Positions 44,494 to 51,637 of a stretch of DNA of 64,000 bases are shown piece by piece. Source of the stretch: Pantoea sp. A4 (GTDB lineage Bacteria > Pseudomonadota > Gammaproteobacteria > Enterobacterales > Enterobacteriaceae); assembly GCF_000295955.2 (NCBI RefSeq), contig NZ_ALXE01000020.1:62001-126000 (forward strand). Direction: 5' to 3'. The number at the start of each line of letters is the position of its first letter. Within the stretch, counting starts at the first letter, position 1. The notes beneath the pieces are model-generated. The model searched no databases and was not told where the DNA came from. It was given only the letters and a program-made list of their open reading frames with translations. Position numbers and translations under genes: made by a program.

Positions 44494-44949
44494 ATGAAAA
44501 TAAGAACTAAGGTTATTGTTATTTCAGTTGTTGCATTGCTGGCATGGCTAGTATTCGTATGGCCGACATTAAAAGCAGAGTTAGAGGGTAGTATGGTTTA
44601 TCGTCAAAGTGACTTTCGCGAATACTATCTTCTAACACACGATCTGCTCAAAGAAATGCCACGCATATCGGATGATTACTTTTTCGCTTTTGCAAATGTG
44701 TCAGGTCAGGTGACTTTTATTTCAACAGTGACATTTAAAAATACCACTGTCACCAGTAATATTAAAAAGTATCTTCTTTCCAGAGGCTGGGAAGAACAAA
44801 AAACCTGTCATCTTGAGGCTGAATGCTGGCAGAGGAATGGTAATAGGGAGGTATTGTCTGTGGTCACTAGTACCTGGGAAAACTATGTGCGGGTCCAAAT
44901 TGAAGATAGTCCAAATCTTGATATTTTCTATGCAAATAATCCTAAATGA
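44494..44949 (+). CDS. Membrane-anchored putative immunity protein, type B copy 2
   Basis: 151 aa, highly similar to the copy at 43426 in both DNA and protein (LEGSMVYRQSDFREYYLL; SGWEEQKTCHLEAECW-like Cys pair). N-terminal helix VIVISVVALLAWLVFVWPT. The upstream gap (44370-44493) differs from the one before copy 1 and holds an imperfect inverted repeat around ACCTGCCAGG / ACCTGTCAGGT. Intact frame. Confidence 0.68.
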   Translation: MKIRTKVIVISVVALLAWLVFVWPTLKAELEGSMVYRQSDFREYYLLTHDLLKEMPRISDDYFFAFANVSGQVTFISTVTFKNTTVTSNIKKYLLSRGWEEQKTCHLEAECWQRNGNREVLSVVTSTWENYVRVQIEDSPNLDIFYANNPK

Positions 44950-45018
44950 CAAAAGAGTGTTGCAGCGATAAATATAGTGGTAATCAGACCTATCCGGAAA
45001 ATGGTTAAAACATCAGCC
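44947..45018 (+). pseudogene. Remnant of a third type A gene start
   Basis: These ~70 bp align with 43879-43950, the junction between type B copy 1 and type A copy 2. Both contain a near-identical AAAGAGTGTT stretch and the string ATGGTTAAAACATCAGC. The similarity stops abruptly at about 45018. So the array once continued with another type A gene that has been deleted. The remaining gap to 45186 shows no gene. Confidence 0.65.
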
Positions 45019-45186
45019 AGATCTTCAATACATTCGGCGATGGTACAGGCCAACAAACACAACCAATAGACACCCCAAACCTTCATATTCATCGCACGCC
45101 AGCGTCCTGGCAAAAAAAATGTATCTTTCGCGCCAGTTCTGCCAGGGTGTAAGGGTGACTCACTCAACATAACGTACATTTCCAGG

Positions 45187-45753
45187 ATGAAGATGAAAAT
45201 ACGTTTCCTTTCCGCCAACGAACAGAAGCTCGATGAAGTTCGCACCATTCTTGGCCCTGTGGGGGTAGATGTGGTGCCGGTTGCGCGGCGTATCGAAGAG
45301 ATCCAGACGGAGAATGAGCTGGATTTGGTGCGGGATAAGCTGACAAAAGCCTTTGCTATTATTGGCCGCCCCGTGTTTGTTGAACACAGTGGTATCTATC
45401 TGGACGGATTGAACGGTCTACCCGCTGGGTTGACGCGCATCTTCTGGAGCCGACTGAATCCAGAACGCTTTGCCGCACTGGTCAAAGGGTTGGATAGCCA
45501 ACAGGCTACGGCGAAAACGGTTATCGGCTACTGCGACGGACGCAAAATGTACCTCTTCTCCGGTGAGGTACGCGGTACTATCGCCACGGAACCTGCGGGC
45601 TCGCGGGAATTTCAATGGGACTGCGTATTCATTCCTGAAGGGGAAACGCAAACGTTCGCTGAGATGGGGGAGCGTAAAAACCAGATCTCGATGCGCCGTA
45701 AAGCGCTGGATCGTTTCGCTCACTTTCTGAAAAACACCCGGGGTGTGATATGA
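45187..45753 (+). CDS. HAM1/RdgB-fold NTP-pyrophosphatase-like protein, probable nucleotide sensor (KomB-like)
   Basis: 188 aa, starting at 45187 or at the second ATG at 45193. It has the HAM1 (ITPase) plan: SANEQKLDEV near the N-terminus (Asn11, Lys14), then VFVEHSGIYLDGLNGLPAG, FSGEVRGTI, EFQWDCVFIP and ERKNQISMRRKAL. Two catalytic positions look altered. The usual DDSG or EDT acidic pair reads EHSG (His67), and the usual SHR reads SMR (Met169). So nucleotide binding is likely but hydrolysis may be lost. It overlaps the SIR2 gene by 4 bp. As I recall, in the Kongming system a HAM1-like KomB senses dITP and drives a SIR2 NADase. Housekeeping rdgB is unlikely given the divergence and partner. 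Confidence 0.82.
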   Translation: MKMKIRFLSANEQKLDEVRTILGPVGVDVVPVARRIEEIQTENELDLVRDKLTKAFAIIGRPVFVEHSGIYLDGLNGLPAGLTRIFWSRLNPERFAALVKGLDSQQATAKTVIGYCDGRKMYLFSGEVRGTIATEPAGSREFQWDCVFIPEGETQTFAEMGERKNQISMRRKALDRFAHFLKNTRGVI

Positions 45754-46544
45754 AACCCGAACTTAAACGCGCTTACGATGCCGGAAAGCTGATTCTTTTT
45801 GCCGGAGCAGGGATTTCACGTAATCTCGGCCTGCCAGAGTGGCACGAATTGATCGCCCACCTCGCCAATGAGTTGGGCTACGATCCCAAAATCTTCAATA
45901 CTTACGGCACGCACTTATCGCTGGCGGAGTATTACAAACAGAAAAAAGGGTCATTAGGCCCGTTGCGTAGCTGGATGGATCGGGAATGGCATCGGCCCGA
46001 TATTGATGTCCGCACCTCTGAAATTCATACCATGATCACCCAGGCCAATTTCTCCCGCATCTATACCACCAACTATGACCGCTGGCTGGAAGCGGCCCAT
46101 GATGCGCATGGTGTTCCCTACAGTAAAGTGGCTAATGCCGCAGACCTGGTGGCCCTGACCGAAGACAAGCGCCACATCATCAAATTGCACGGCGACTTCG
46201 ATGACGATACGTCGATTGTACTGGATGAAAGCAGCTACTTTGAACGGCTATACTTTGACTCTCCATTGGATATCAAACTCACACACGATGTGATCGGCAG
46301 TTCGGTGCTGTTTGTCGGCTACAGCATCAGTGACTTTAATATCCGCCTGCTGTTTTATCGCCTGACCAAAATGTGGAACCGCACCGGACTTGCCACTGCG
46401 CGTCCACGCTCCTATCTGTTTACTAACCGGCATAATCCGGTCGCTAAAGAAGTGCTTGGTCAGTGGGGCATTGAAATGATTGTTTCGGAAGAGGACAATC
46501 CGCGCAAAGCGTTGGCTGATTTCCTCACTGAACTGATTTCATGA
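45750..46544 (+). CDS. SIR2-family NADase-like effector (KomC-like)
   Basis: 264 aa. SIR2 motifs: GAGIS (19-23), TTNYD (106-110, with Asn108), KLHGD (catalytic-type His147). FVGYSISDFNIRLLF is typical of the SIR2_2 defence branch. No zinc ribbon of protein deacetylases is seen, so NAD hydrolysis is more likely than deacetylation. Start overlaps the HAM1-like stop (ATGA), which implies a tightly coupled two-gene unit. Expected role: NAD depletion and growth arrest after the HAM1-like partner binds a phage-linked nucleotide. The next gene, yebG, has its own LexA promoter and is not part of this unit. Confidence 0.85.
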   Translation: MKPELKRAYDAGKLILFAGAGISRNLGLPEWHELIAHLANELGYDPKIFNTYGTHLSLAEYYKQKKGSLGPLRSWMDREWHRPDIDVRTSEIHTMITQANFSRIYTTNYDRWLEAAHDAHGVPYSKVANAADLVALTEDKRHIIKLHGDFDDDTSIVLDESSYFERLYFDSPLDIKLTHDVIGSSVLFVGYSISDFNIRLLFYRLTKMWNRTGLATARPRSYLFTNRHNPVAKEVLGQWGIEMIVSEEDNPRKALADFLTELIS

Positions 46545-46610
46545 GTTCAATCAGCTATTTCTGACAATTACTGTCAATTTTTCCTGGACAGTGTCAATAC
46601 ATGCTGTACA

Positions 46611-46626
46611 CTGTATATAAACACAG
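46611..46626 (+). promoter_or_regulatory. LexA (SOS) box upstream of yebG
   Basis: CTGTATATAAACACAG fits CTGT-N8-ACAG exactly, 16 bp before the ATG, so LexA should cover the start region of yebG. A second partial repeat (TGACAATTACTGTCA, 46562-46576) lies upstream and is not a LexA site. Confidence 0.9.
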
Positions 46627-46641
46627 TGATGGAGAGATAAA

Positions 46642-46950
46642 ATGGCTGTTGAAACCAAATTTGTTGTGGTCAGAAAGGGTGAAGAGAAAATGACGTTTGC
46701 CAGTAAGAAAGAGGCGGATGCCTACGACAAAATGCTGGATATGGCTGAAGCATTTACCGACTGGTTCCTGCAACAGCAACCAGAACTGGAAGAATCACAG
46801 GCTGAGACGTTGGGCCTGTTACTGGCGGAGCAGAAAGAGGTGGTGCAGCATATCCTGCGTACCAGCAAACTGCCGGAAGCCGTAGAAGCGGATGTGGAAG
46901 TGTCTGAACAAGACGAGAATGAAACCGTACGTGATATAAAAGCGGCCTGA
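46642..46950 (+). CDS. yebG: YebG-family DNA-damage-inducible protein
   Basis: 102 aa, closely like E. coli YebG in the first 35 residues (MAVETKFVVVRKGEEKMTFA; SKKEADAYDKMLDMAE) and in the LLAEQKEVVQHIL stretch. The acidic tail is longer. YebG is an SOS-regulated small protein of unknown molecular role. Regulation by LexA is shown by the box just upstream. It ends in a strong hairpin. Its presence supports placement in Enterobacterales. Confidence 0.93.
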   Translation: MAVETKFVVVRKGEEKMTFASKKEADAYDKMLDMAEAFTDWFLQQQPELEESQAETLGLLLAEQKEVVQHILRTSKLPEAVEADVEVSEQDENETVRDIKAA

Positions 46951-46960
46951 CTAACGGCTT

Positions 46961-46994
46961 CCCCCATGCGCGGCTGTATCAGCTGGCATGGGGG
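46961..46994. terminator. Hairpin terminator between yebG and DUF1471-like gene
   Basis: CCCCCATGC / GCATGGGGG arms with an inner part-palindrome (GCGGCTGTATCAGCTG region), followed by TATTTCATCTTT on the plus strand. The two genes are convergent, so it may serve both. Confidence 0.78.
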
Positions 46995-47012
46995 TATTTC
47001 ATCTTTGAATGC

Positions 47013-47318
47013 TTAACCATGTGCTTCTTTCAAACTGACGAAATAGAGCGATGCAGTACCAGAGAGAATATGCTGTTCGTCGTGCCCTGGCTTGTGTTTC
47101 TCTACATCCGTGATGTGATAGCCCGCCGCCCCTGCGGCCAGTGCTTTCTGTACGAAAGCATCATTCAACTCTTCCATTGAGGTTGCCCAACTCACTTTGG
47201 TCACACCGCTCGCCTGCAAAGAGGCGATTTCCTGCTGAGTGAGATCCGCGCGAATTAACACTGGGTTGATAGTCTGTGGTGAAAAAATAGACATGATGTC
47301 ATGGACAAGTTCTTTCAT
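47013..47318 (-). CDS. DUF1471 (YdgH/BhsA-like) domain protein without signal peptide
   Basis: 101 aa with the DUF1471 pattern GVTKVSWATSMEELNDAFVQ, AGAAGYHITDVE and a final GTASLYFV. Most family members (BhsA, McbA, YdgH) are exported and linked to stress or biofilm. Here the first 35 residues (MKELVHDIMSIFSPQ) are not a signal peptide, so the protein may stay in the cytoplasm or belong to a different branch. GAGGAG lies 8 nt before the ATG. The 317-bp gap 47319-47635 holds its promoter and no gene. Confidence 0.72.
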   Translation of the reverse strand: MKELVHDIMSIFSPQTINPVLIRADLTQQEIASLQASGVTKVSWATSMEELNDAFVQKALAAGAAGYHITDVEKHKPGHDEQHILSGTASLYFVSLKEAHG

Positions 47319-47611
47319 GATGTGACTCCTCGAAGTCTGCTGCCCAGGCTGTGCACTGAGAGCAAAGGTGGCGATGTAATACCTGTTTTGTTGTTAGTGT
47401 CATATTGCGCACGGCAAATAATGACCTCCAGCACCTTTAATAAATACCTTTTCATCACGTGATATTTAGCTATTAGGGCTATTTCGGACGTCACGAAATC
47501 AGTCCCCATAACTTAATTAAGAATTCAGCGGGATATTTTCAACTGCTTACATTTTGCGCATTTTGGATACGTGTAAGATCGAATTTCTTACCTGGCGGAA
47601 AGGGGAAATAG

Positions 47612-47630
47612 CGCCAGCACGGTGCTGGCG
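47612..47630 (-). terminator. Hairpin terminator after GNAT gene
   Basis: CGCCAGCA / TGCTGGCG with a 3-nt loop, directly before the stop of the minus-strand GNAT gene at 47636; continues CTATTTCCCC on that strand. Confidence 0.65.
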
Positions 47631-47635
47631 GTTAA

Positions 47636-48052
47636 TTAGGGCGTGAGTTGCATGCGGATAAAAGCAATATCACTTTTATAGAAGGTTTCACCGACCGGGA
47701 TGAAGCCAAATCGCTGGTAGAAGGCGCTGGCACTGAGCCGCGCATCCAACGTCACCTGAGTTTCTTTCAGGGTATTGAGCACGGCCCGGAGCAGATGCGT
47801 GCCTAAGCCTTGTCCCTGATAGCCGGTGGCAGTAGCGAACTTGCGGATCTGAACACGGTTATCACTACAGGCGAAAACCGACAGGCAGCAAAGGAGCTGA
47901 TCCCGCTCTCGGATACCAAAATGCTGTGCCTGTTCATCCCCCTCGACCCGGCTAAAGCTGATATCGCGATCGGGCCACAGCACCTGCTGGCGCAGGGGCA
48001 AGCACTCATCCACCGAGAGTGAGACGATTTGAGGTTGATCAGGCTGAGGCAT
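47636..48052 (-). CDS. GNAT-family acetyltransferase of unknown substrate
   Basis: 138 aa, single GNAT domain with acetyl-CoA motif FATATGYQGQGLGTHLLRAV and the late SAFYQRFGFIPVGETFYKSD. Small GNATs with this shape often act on amino acids or antibiotics-like amines, but nothing here points to a substrate. It is cotranscribed with the gene at 48039, which it overlaps by 14 bp. Confidence 0.85.
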   Translation of the reverse strand: MPQPDQPQIVSLSVDECLPLRQQVLWPDRDISFSRVEGDEQAQHFGIRERDQLLCCLSVFACSDNRVQIRKFATATGYQGQGLGTHLLRAVLNTLKETQVTLDARLSASAFYQRFGFIPVGETFYKSDIAFIRMQLTP

Positions 48053-48383
48053 CAGTGATGGTTTCAGGCTGAAGCTGATACACCCATGCAGTAACCTGAC
48101 CTTCTTCAGTGGTCACCCGGGCTTCAACCCGGTCATAGCCATCTTCAAACTCATCCAGCATCGGCCAGTGAGCCTCCAGATTTTCGGAGTAAAACAGTGA
48201 ACCATGAACTTGTACGCCATTTTCAGCCAGTACGATGCCCGGAAAACCTTCGGCTGCACCCCAGCCGCTGTCATAAAGCTTGCCGGTTACTGATCCCGCC
48301 AGGAAATGCCCGCCAATATTTTCCAGAATATGTGCATTGGAACGGCCTGGACATAACGTGCCATAGACAAATAACGGTTTCAT
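48039..48383 (-). CDS. Gamma-glutamylcyclotransferase-like (AIG2/YtfP fold) protein
   Basis: 114 aa from the ATG at 48383 (GAGGGGTG upstream; the four longer residues have no site). The fold mark VYGTLCPGRSN and the Glu in EFEDGYDRVEA, which should be the catalytic base region, are present. The family splits gamma-glutamyl amides or amines. Target unknown. First gene of a two-gene operon with the GNAT at 47636. Confidence 0.84.
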   Translation of the reverse strand: MKPLFVYGTLCPGRSNAHILENIGGHFLAGSVTGKLYDSGWGAAEGFPGIVLAENGVQVHGSLFYSENLEAHWPMLDEFEDGYDRVEARVTTEEGQVTAWVYQLQPETITDASA

Positions 48384-48561
48384 ATCACCCCTCAATTCGG
48401 TATTCGCAATGCTGACTGGCAGCGAAAAGAAAAAGCATCATTCGATAATCTACAAAGCCTGTCAATGCAACTTGTAAGGCAATGTCGAAAAGCTTGTCAT
48501 CCAGCGGTCATCAACGTTGTATCTTATAGCTGATCGATGATTGAGCAAGGCGAGAAAAAAC

Positions 48562-48969
48562 ATGTCAGAAAAGTTAGCGGCACAGTGCCATTGTGGCGCA
48601 GTCACGTTTAGCGTTGAACTGCTCAATGGATTTAACGGGCTTCGCAGATGTAACTGCTCTTATTGCCGGATGCGCGGCGCGGTGATGGCTTTCGCGCCAC
48701 TTTCCGGGATAACGGTATTAAGTGGACAGGATAAGCTCAGCGAATATCGCTTCAATACGCGCCAGGCCGCACACTTCTTTTGCTCGGTGTGCGGTATTTA
48801 CACCTTCCATCAGCGTCGCTCCGATCCCAACCAGTATGCGGTTAACGTGGCTTGCCTGGCGGGTATCTCTCCGTTTGATTTCCACGATGTGGAAGTGGTT
48901 GAAGGCGCGAAGCACGTCAGTGAGGGCGGCGGCGGGTTAGCCGGAAGAATGAAGTTCTTCCCACAGTAA
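48562..48969 (+). CDS. GFA-domain (glutathione-dependent formaldehyde-activating enzyme-like) protein
   Basis: 135 aa from the ATG at 48562; the upstream TTG frame has no ribosome site. Zinc-binding cysteines: QCHCGAVTF, RRCNCSYCRM and FCSVCGIYTFHQ, the standard GFA set. Members bind glutathione or small thiol adducts. The substrate is unknown. Sits alone between the cyclotransferase-like operon and a LysR gene. Confidence 0.86.
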   Translation: MSEKLAAQCHCGAVTFSVELLNGFNGLRRCNCSYCRMRGAVMAFAPLSGITVLSGQDKLSEYRFNTRQAAHFFCSVCGIYTFHQRRSDPNQYAVNVACLAGISPFDFHDVEVVEGAKHVSEGGGGLAGRMKFFPQ

Positions 48970-49050
48970 GAGTCTGAACCGTTTGCATTCCCCTTTTGGT
49001 TGAGTTAAATCATTATTAACTCGCCTTTAGTTACTGGAATTTTCATCTGA

Positions 49051-49953
49051 ATGAAAAGCAAATCACTGGCGCAGGTCACGGATTTTGACCTGAAGCTACT
49101 GCGGATTTTCAAGACGGTCAGCGAATGTGGCAGTTTTTCCGCCGCTGAGAGCCTGCTCGGGATCACACGTTCTGCCATTAGCTTACACATGAGCGATCTG
49201 GAAAAGCGGTTGGGTATGCGGTTATGTCAACGTGGGCGGGCGGGATTCGCCTTAACCGATGAAGGACGCGATATCCTGCACCACAGCGATAGCATGATGG
49301 CGGCGATTGAAAATTTCCGCCAGCAGGTCAATCAGATGCATAAGCATATGCGCGGTGAATTTAATATTGGCATTATTAATAATCTGGTTACACAGCCCCG
49401 GATGCGCATCACAGATGCACTGGATTCGCTGCGCAAAAACGGGCCGGAAATTCGCCTTAATCTGAGCATGAGCACCGCCGCAGATATCGAAAGGGGCTTG
49501 ATGGATGGGCGTCTGCACGTGGGCGCGCTCCCGCTGACCTCGCCCATGTCAGGATTAAACTATTCGCAGCTCTATGATGAAAAATCGATGCTTTATTGCA
49601 GTAATACACATCCGCTTTTCAATATGGACGTTGAACCTGATGATGAGACATTAATTCAGTATGACGCTATTGTTCCCAGCTTCCGCATGACAGCGGAAAC
49701 CATTGGCATGCATCAGATGTTGAACTGCACCGCTACCGCCACTGACCGTGAGGGCATCGCTTTTCTGATTCTGACCGGACGCTTTATTGGCTTCCTGCCC
49801 GACCACTACGCCGCACAGTGGGTTGAAAAAAAGCTAATGCGCGCCATTGCTCCCGAGCGTATGCATTTCAGCAGCAAAATTGCCATCGTCACCCGCAAGG
49901 GGCGTCGGCCTAATGCGATCCTCGAACACTTTCTCCATGCTCTCGACCTCTAA
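49051..49953 (+). CDS. LysR-family transcriptional regulator
   Basis: 300 aa. HTH at GSFSAAESLLGITRSAISLHM; effector domain from about residue 95 (GEFNIGIINNLVT). Convergent with the Ldh-family dehydrogenase at 50066, separated by a strong terminator. It may control that gene, but convergent order makes it uncertain. The start is at ATG 49051 with TGG/AGG-poor upstream sequence (GGAATTTTCATCTG), so translation may be weak. Confidence 0.87.
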   Translation: MKSKSLAQVTDFDLKLLRIFKTVSECGSFSAAESLLGITRSAISLHMSDLEKRLGMRLCQRGRAGFALTDEGRDILHHSDSMMAAIENFRQQVNQMHKHMRGEFNIGIINNLVTQPRMRITDALDSLRKNGPEIRLNLSMSTAADIERGLMDGRLHVGALPLTSPMSGLNYSQLYDEKSMLYCSNTHPLFNMDVEPDDETLIQYDAIVPSFRMTAETIGMHQMLNCTATATDREGIAFLILTGRFIGFLPDHYAAQWVEKKLMRAIAPERMHFSSKIAIVTRKGRRPNAILEHFLHALDL

Positions 49954-50030
49954 TTTGCCTGTTTTCCCGCTGTAGCAATGACTGAATTGCATCGTTGATC
50001 AACTCACAGCGGGCCTCAAAGGGAAAATCA

Positions 50031-50064
50031 GGTTAGGCGCATCCCGATCTGGATGCGCCTAACC
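50031..50064. terminator. Strong hairpin terminator between convergent genes
   Basis: A perfect 14-bp stem GGTTAGGCGCATCC / GGATGCGCCTAACC with a 6-nt loop sits next to the Ldh stop codon at 50066. It should end the dehydrogenase transcript and probably the LysR transcript. Confidence 0.85.
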
Positions 50065-50065
50065 G

Positions 50066-51121
50066 TCAGCTTAACGGCTGCAGATCGAACGGTAGGCCCA
50101 CCAGGTCTCCCGCTTTTTTTAATTCACCCAGCACGCTCGCAGAAACGGGAATGCCGTTTGCTTTGCGCTCTTCTTCGCACTGTGCAGCACGTTGCCCCGG
50201 ATAGCGTGCATTGTCCCCTGACGCTGCCAGGTAGGTTTCCAGCCAGCTCAACATGTGTTGGTCAAAAGCTTCACGGCCGAGCAATAACGCCGGATTTATC
50301 ACCAGCACAAAGGCGCTGACATTGCCCGCACTGCTGGTAGAAGAGTGCTGGGCGGCGCTGGCTGCCGTGGCCGATCCTGTCAGGCTGCCCGCCAGCACCT
50401 GCACCAGCATGGCCAGCCCAATCCCTTTATGTCCGGCAATGGGTAGCATGGCACCGTTGAATGCCTCTTGCGGGTTCTGGGTCTTTTTACCATCCGGGCC
50501 AATCGCCCAGTCATCGGGGATCGATTCACGGCCCTCTTTAATCGCCTGCAACACGTTGCCCCGCGCGACAACGCTCGTGGCCATATCGAACACCAACGGT
50601 GCCTGACCGGCAACCGGGGCAGCAAAGGCCACCGGGTTATTGCCAATCGCCGGTTTTTTACTGCCTTCCAGCGCCATCAGCGGCGGCGTTTCCTGACAAA
50701 TTACCGCGATCATGCCTTGTTCGGCGGCTTCAAGGGCAAACTGCCCGAGGGCGGCGAGGTGACCGCTTTTGCGCAGTAATAACGTCACTACAGGTCGGCT
50801 CTGCGCCAGCTCTACGGCCGCCGTAAAGGCCTCCGTCGCAACAGACTGACCAAGACCGCCATCACCGTCGAACCAAATCACGTTGTCGCGCACCTCGCAT
50901 TGGAAGTCAGGCTGGGGATTGACTTCCCCCTGCTGCATTTTTTCCAGATAGATCAGCACACGGGTCACGCCGTGGGTATCAATACCGCGCAGGCTGGTGC
51001 GTACCAGTACTCGCGCTGTGTTTAGTGCATCACACTCTCTGGCACCTGCGGCCTGATAGAGCTGGCTAATCCAGTGCTGTAATGCCTCCGCGGAATAACG
51101 GGCGGGACTCGGTTGGGACAT
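50066..51121 (-). CDS. Ldh-family NAD(P)-dependent dehydrogenase (malate/L-lactate dehydrogenase type)
   Basis: 351 aa of the LDH2/MDHG family (YlbC, DpkA, AllD relatives): LRGIDTHGVTRVLIYLEKM with the catalytic-type His, DGDGGLGQSVA, SGHLAALGQFA, IGNNPVAFAAP, and GHKGIGLAMLVQVLAGSLTG. Reduces 2-oxo acids or cyclic imines to hydroxy or amino acids with NAD(P)H; the substrate is not clear. Alone on the minus strand, with LysR convergent. The upstream gap 51122-51637 is shared with the Fur-controlled esterase. Confidence 0.87.
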   Translation of the reverse strand: MSQPSPARYSAEALQHWISQLYQAAGARECDALNTARVLVRTSLRGIDTHGVTRVLIYLEKMQQGEVNPQPDFQCEVRDNVIWFDGDGGLGQSVATEAFTAAVELAQSRPVVTLLLRKSGHLAALGQFALEAAEQGMIAVICQETPPLMALEGSKKPAIGNNPVAFAAPVAGQAPLVFDMATSVVARGNVLQAIKEGRESIPDDWAIGPDGKKTQNPQEAFNGAMLPIAGHKGIGLAMLVQVLAGSLTGSATAASAAQHSSTSSAGNVSAFVLVINPALLLGREAFDQHMLSWLETYLAASGDNARYPGQRAAQCEEERKANGIPVSASVLGELKKAGDLVGLPFDLQPLS

Positions 51122-51472
51122 GTAACGCTCCTTGCTGTGTCTGGTTAGTTAACCGGTTGTGGATGATGACGCCGGCAGAAGGTGTTTCTGACAACCAGCA
51201 GTATGCGGCGAAGCGTGCTTTTGAGGAATGTTTAATGACTTTTCGCCGCCATCCTTTAGTAAGGAAATACTGCCAGAAAGATTGGATAAATTTTTTATTT
51301 AAATAATGGCGTTGAATAGGTGATGTCAGCTTTGTGTCATTTCTGACACAAATACGCTGATTGATGTCAGATTGCATCAGGAGGTGATTTTATATCTTCC
51401 TGTATATTATTCTCGTGCTGCTTTGTTATTTTTGTATTAAAAATCATGTAGTTAAAATTAATCACGTTAAAT

Positions 51473-51491
51473 GATAATGATTTTCATCATC
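51473..51491 (+). promoter_or_regulatory. Fur box upstream of periplasmic esterase
   Basis: GATAATGATTTTCATCATC matches 16 of 19 positions of the Fur consensus. It lies 147 bp before the esterase ATG in the 516-bp gap 51122-51637. The rest of that gap is AT-rich with no gene; it also holds the promoter of the minus-strand Ldh gene. Confidence 0.82.
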
Positions 51492-51637
51492 GATTGCCTG
51501 CGAAAATATTTGTGCTAACCTACGGCCCTTAATCACCAGTTAATAATAACATCTCGAATCCTGTTGCTATTTATTGGCAACTCAGGTTCTGAGATCCCTG
51601 TATTTAAAACAACAGTAAAAGTGAGCTTAAGTAAAAA

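Noticed and set aside
44928-45248. Minus-strand frame of 106 codons with two hydrophobic stretches
   Set aside because: It runs antisense through the type A remnant and into the HAM1-like start. Its hydrophobic part partly comes from the reversed remnant, and no ribosome site was seen.
45187-45753. Housekeeping rdgB/ITPase
   Set aside because: Key catalytic residues differ, the gene overlaps a SIR2 gene, and it lies in an accessory region.
42000-48400. Search for an adenosine deaminase (KomA) near the HAM1-SIR2 pair
   Set aside because: No gene in this stretch shows deaminase metal motifs; the neighbours are immunity-like genes and yebG.
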